From Acidobacteriota bacterium (GTDB lineage: Bacteria; Acidobacteriota; Terriglobia; 20CM-2-55-15): a stretch of DNA of 7,494 nucleotides. Shown here piece after piece: positions 6,094 through 7,494 of the stretch. The DNA lies in the NCBI GenBank assembly GCA_003222755.1, contig QHXA01000353.1, positions 624 to 8,117 of the forward strand, written 5' to 3'. The translations under genes were made by a program, and so were the position numbers. The notes beneath the pieces were generated by a model that saw only the letters and a list, made by a program, of their open reading frames with translations, did not search any database and was not told the DNA's origin. The stretch's first letter is position 1; each line of letters begins with the position of its first letter.

Positions 6094-6178
6094 CTAATTT
6101 CCTGTCACGCCTCCGGCGTGCCAGCACCGCTCCGCGGTGCGAAACACGGCCGTCCCCCTACAGCGCACCCCGCGCGCA

Positions 6179-6187
6179 TGCTAAGAT
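6179..6187 (+). promoter_or_regulatory. Possible extended -10 element for glnD
   Basis: TGCTAAGAT fits an extended -10 (TGn followed by a TATAAT-like hexamer, 4 of 6 matching). Transcription would begin around 6193-6196, at or next to the glnD ATG, giving a leaderless mRNA. This agrees with the lack of a Shine-Dalgarno sequence before 6196. The assignment rests on a short motif only. Confidence 0.25.
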
Positions 6188-6195
6188 GTCGCTCG

Positions 6196-7494
6196 ATGAA
6201 GACGACCACACGCACCGAGCTGAAATCCTTTGTAGATGAGATAAAGACCAGATTCTTTGCGGACCCTGCTGCCGTCCGCGTTGAGCGAATTATCAGTGAA
6301 AAGCTGGATGAGGTTATTCGCGACTTGTGGGGTGAGCGCGATTATCCGGATTCGTTTGCATTGATGGCTATTGGTGGATATGGCCGCGCGACCATTCACC
6401 CGCAATCGGACGTCGACCTGCTGTTTTTCTTCAAAGACGCCATTGACGAGAATGCGATCAAGGCGGTGTTGCATCCTTTGTGGGATCTGCAATTCAAAGT
6501 GGGACACCAAATCCGAAACGCCGATGACCTCAAAGAATTCGACGAAAGCCAGATGGAGTCGTACACCGCCTTCCTGGATTGCCGGCTGCTTTTAGGTGAT
6601 CCTGAAACGGCGCTGGAGTTCGAACGCGAGATCATGCCGCGCTTGATTCAGAAGAATCGGAACCGCTTCATCAAGTTGCTCGCGGACATGAAGTCGACTC
6701 GTTATAAGCAATTCGGTGACACGATCTATCAACTGGAACCCGATATCAAAGAAGCTCCGGGCGGCCTGCGGGACGTGCATTGGTCGGGTTGGGTGCGCAA
6801 GGCTTTGGAAGCGAGCAATCGCCACCCCATACCACAGGATTCCTTGCAGTTCCTTCACTGTCTGCGGAACTTCCTGCATTTTTATGCCGGACGAAACGCA
6901 AACATCCTTTCATTCGAGTTTCAGGAACAGATCGCGTCGCAGCTTGGCTATCGCGATTCGGAACGTGGTGAAGCCACCGAGAATTTGATGCGCGACTACT
7001 TCCTCAAAGCCGGCGAAATCGCGCGGCCGACGAGCTTTTGGGAAGACGCTATTGTCGGAACTCCGAACAGCATTAGTTTCACTTCCGAATTCTCGGATCC
7101 TTTCGAAATGATCGAAGCCTTCGCTGAAGCGCATCAAAAAAAAGCGCGGCTGGATTCGGCCACGCTTTCGGCCATTCGCAGGCGGTTGTCCTCCTCAAAC
7201 GGCGCGCTCAGCAATAATCCGCGCGCTGGGCGGCTCGTGCTGGACATGCTGAAGGACCGGAAAGGCATCTACAATACGCTGCTCGCGATGCATGAAGTCG
7301 GCTTGCTTGGCCGGATCTTTCCGGATTTCGAAGAGATCCGATGCCGCGTGATACGAGATTTCTTTCACAAATATACAGTCGATGAGCATTCGCTGATCGC
7401 CATCCGCAATATCGAACAATTACCACCCTCACATCGCTTCTCTGTGCTGTTAAACGAGCTCGAGAATCCGGAATTACTGCTCCTGGCGCTGCTG
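6196..7494 (+). CDS. glnD: [Protein-PII] uridylyltransferase / uridylyl-removing enzyme, 3' end beyond the window
   Basis: The frame is open to the right edge with 433 codons visible, about half of a usual GlnD (roughly 850-900 residues). GlnD is the cytosolic glutamine sensor that uridylylates PII proteins when glutamine is low and removes UMP when it is high, thereby steering glutamine synthetase and nitrogen gene expression. The nucleotidyltransferase site is clear: GGYGR (60-64) and SDVDLL with D72 and D74. The GlnD-specific helical region contains IKEAPGGLRDVHW (184-196). The HD hydrolase domain is just beginning at FHKYTVDEHSL (390-400); its HD pair and the C-terminal ACT domains lie outside. 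The ATG at 6196 is chosen for its position ahead of the domain; an in-frame ATG at 6178 would add six residues, and neither has a Shine-Dalgarno sequence. The N-terminus is somewhat short compared with enterobacterial GlnD. It is not part of the polysaccharide island. Confidence 0.9.
   Translation, partial: MKTTTRTELKSFVDEIKTRFFADPAAVRVERIISEKLDEVIRDLWGERDYPDSFALMAIGGYGRATIHPQSDVDLLFFFKDAIDENAIKAVLHPLWDLQFKVGHQIRNADDLKEFDESQMESYTAFLDCRLLLGDPETALEFEREIMPRLIQKNRNRFIKLLADMKSTRYKQFGDTIYQLEPDIKEAPGGLRDVHWSGWVRKALEASNRHPIPQDSLQFLHCLRNFLHFYAGRNANILSFEFQEQIASQLGYRDSERGEATENLMRDYFLKAGEIARPTSFWEDAIVGTPNSISFTSEFSDPFEMIEAFAEAHQKKARLDSATLSAIRRRLSSSNGALSNNPRAGRLVLDMLKDRKGIYNTLLAMHEVGLLGRIFPDFEEIRCRVIRDFFHKYTVDEHSLIAIRNIEQLPPSHRFSVLLNELENPELLLLALL

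Larger units (their letters stand above)
5838..6163. repeat. ~326-bp mirrored composite array of hairpins filling the intergenic region
   Basis: The ends are an exact 10-bp inverted repeat, CTGTAGGGGG (5838-5847) and its complement (6154-6163). Moving inward, both halves hold the same modules in mirrored order: GCACCGCGGAGCGGTGC (5903-5919) and its exact reverse complement (6124-6140); AGGAGATTAGCC (5921-5932) against GGCTAATTTCCT (6092-6103), 11 of 12 matching; then a GC-rich hairpin on each side (5931-5961 and 6056-6093). A CGCACCCT hairpin is near the centre, and an extra CACGCC/GGCGTG hairpin (6106-6120) is only in the right half. The stretch 5848-5895 has no mirrored partner. No gene is supported here. 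The array separates the secreted protein gene from glnD. Confidence 0.85.

Noticed and set aside
5838..6163. CRISPR array
   Set aside because: Repeats are palindromic, mirrored and of several kinds, without constant-length spacers or cas genes nearby.

Overview
The window looks like a piece of a moderately GC-rich environmental bacterium, most plausibly an Acidobacteriota-type genome. This is an inference from gene content: a polysaccharide gene island with a TMTC-like membrane/TPR protein, a secreted Thr/Ser/Gly-rich protein of a kind I associate with Acidobacteriota, and abundant palindromic repeats. No marker gene in the window fixes the taxonomy.

Layout. From the left edge, a plus-strand ORF (2-1267) carries the C-terminal half of a GT4 glycosyltransferase joined without a stop to a nucleotidyltransferase-like protein; a 31-bp perfect palindrome lies at the joint. 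Convergent to it on the minus strand are a short sugar-1-phosphate transferase (1948-1256) and, overlapping and upstream of it, a second GT4 glycosyltransferase (2969-1857). A 24-bp gap at 2970-2993 separates this pair from a divergent plus-strand gene for a multi-spanning membrane protein with C-terminal TPRs (2994-4939). That gene carries a ~284-bp palindromic insertion read through in frame and, further down, a frameshift inside the TPR region. It is followed 25 nt later by a gene for a secreted protein (4965-5836), which is also split by a frameshift. The 5837-6195 intergenic region is almost wholly one ~326-bp mirrored array of hairpins. The window ends inside glnD (6196 onward), which starts the nitrogen-regulation enzyme PII uridylyltransferase/uridylyl-removing enzyme.

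How it fits together. The sugar-1-phosphate transferase would load the first sugar on the undecaprenyl carrier and the two GT4 enzymes would extend it, as in exopolysaccharide or O-antigen assembly. The TMTC-like protein may use lipid-linked sugars at the membrane, but its substrate is unknown. glnD is functionally unrelated.

The most notable signal is not a gene but the density of palindromic elements: three different families in 7.5 kb, two of them sitting in frame inside protein-coding sequence. Two neighbouring genes also show net -1 frameshifts, which may be real decay or assembly error. I see no CRISPR array, tRNA, rRNA, transposase, integrase or defence system.
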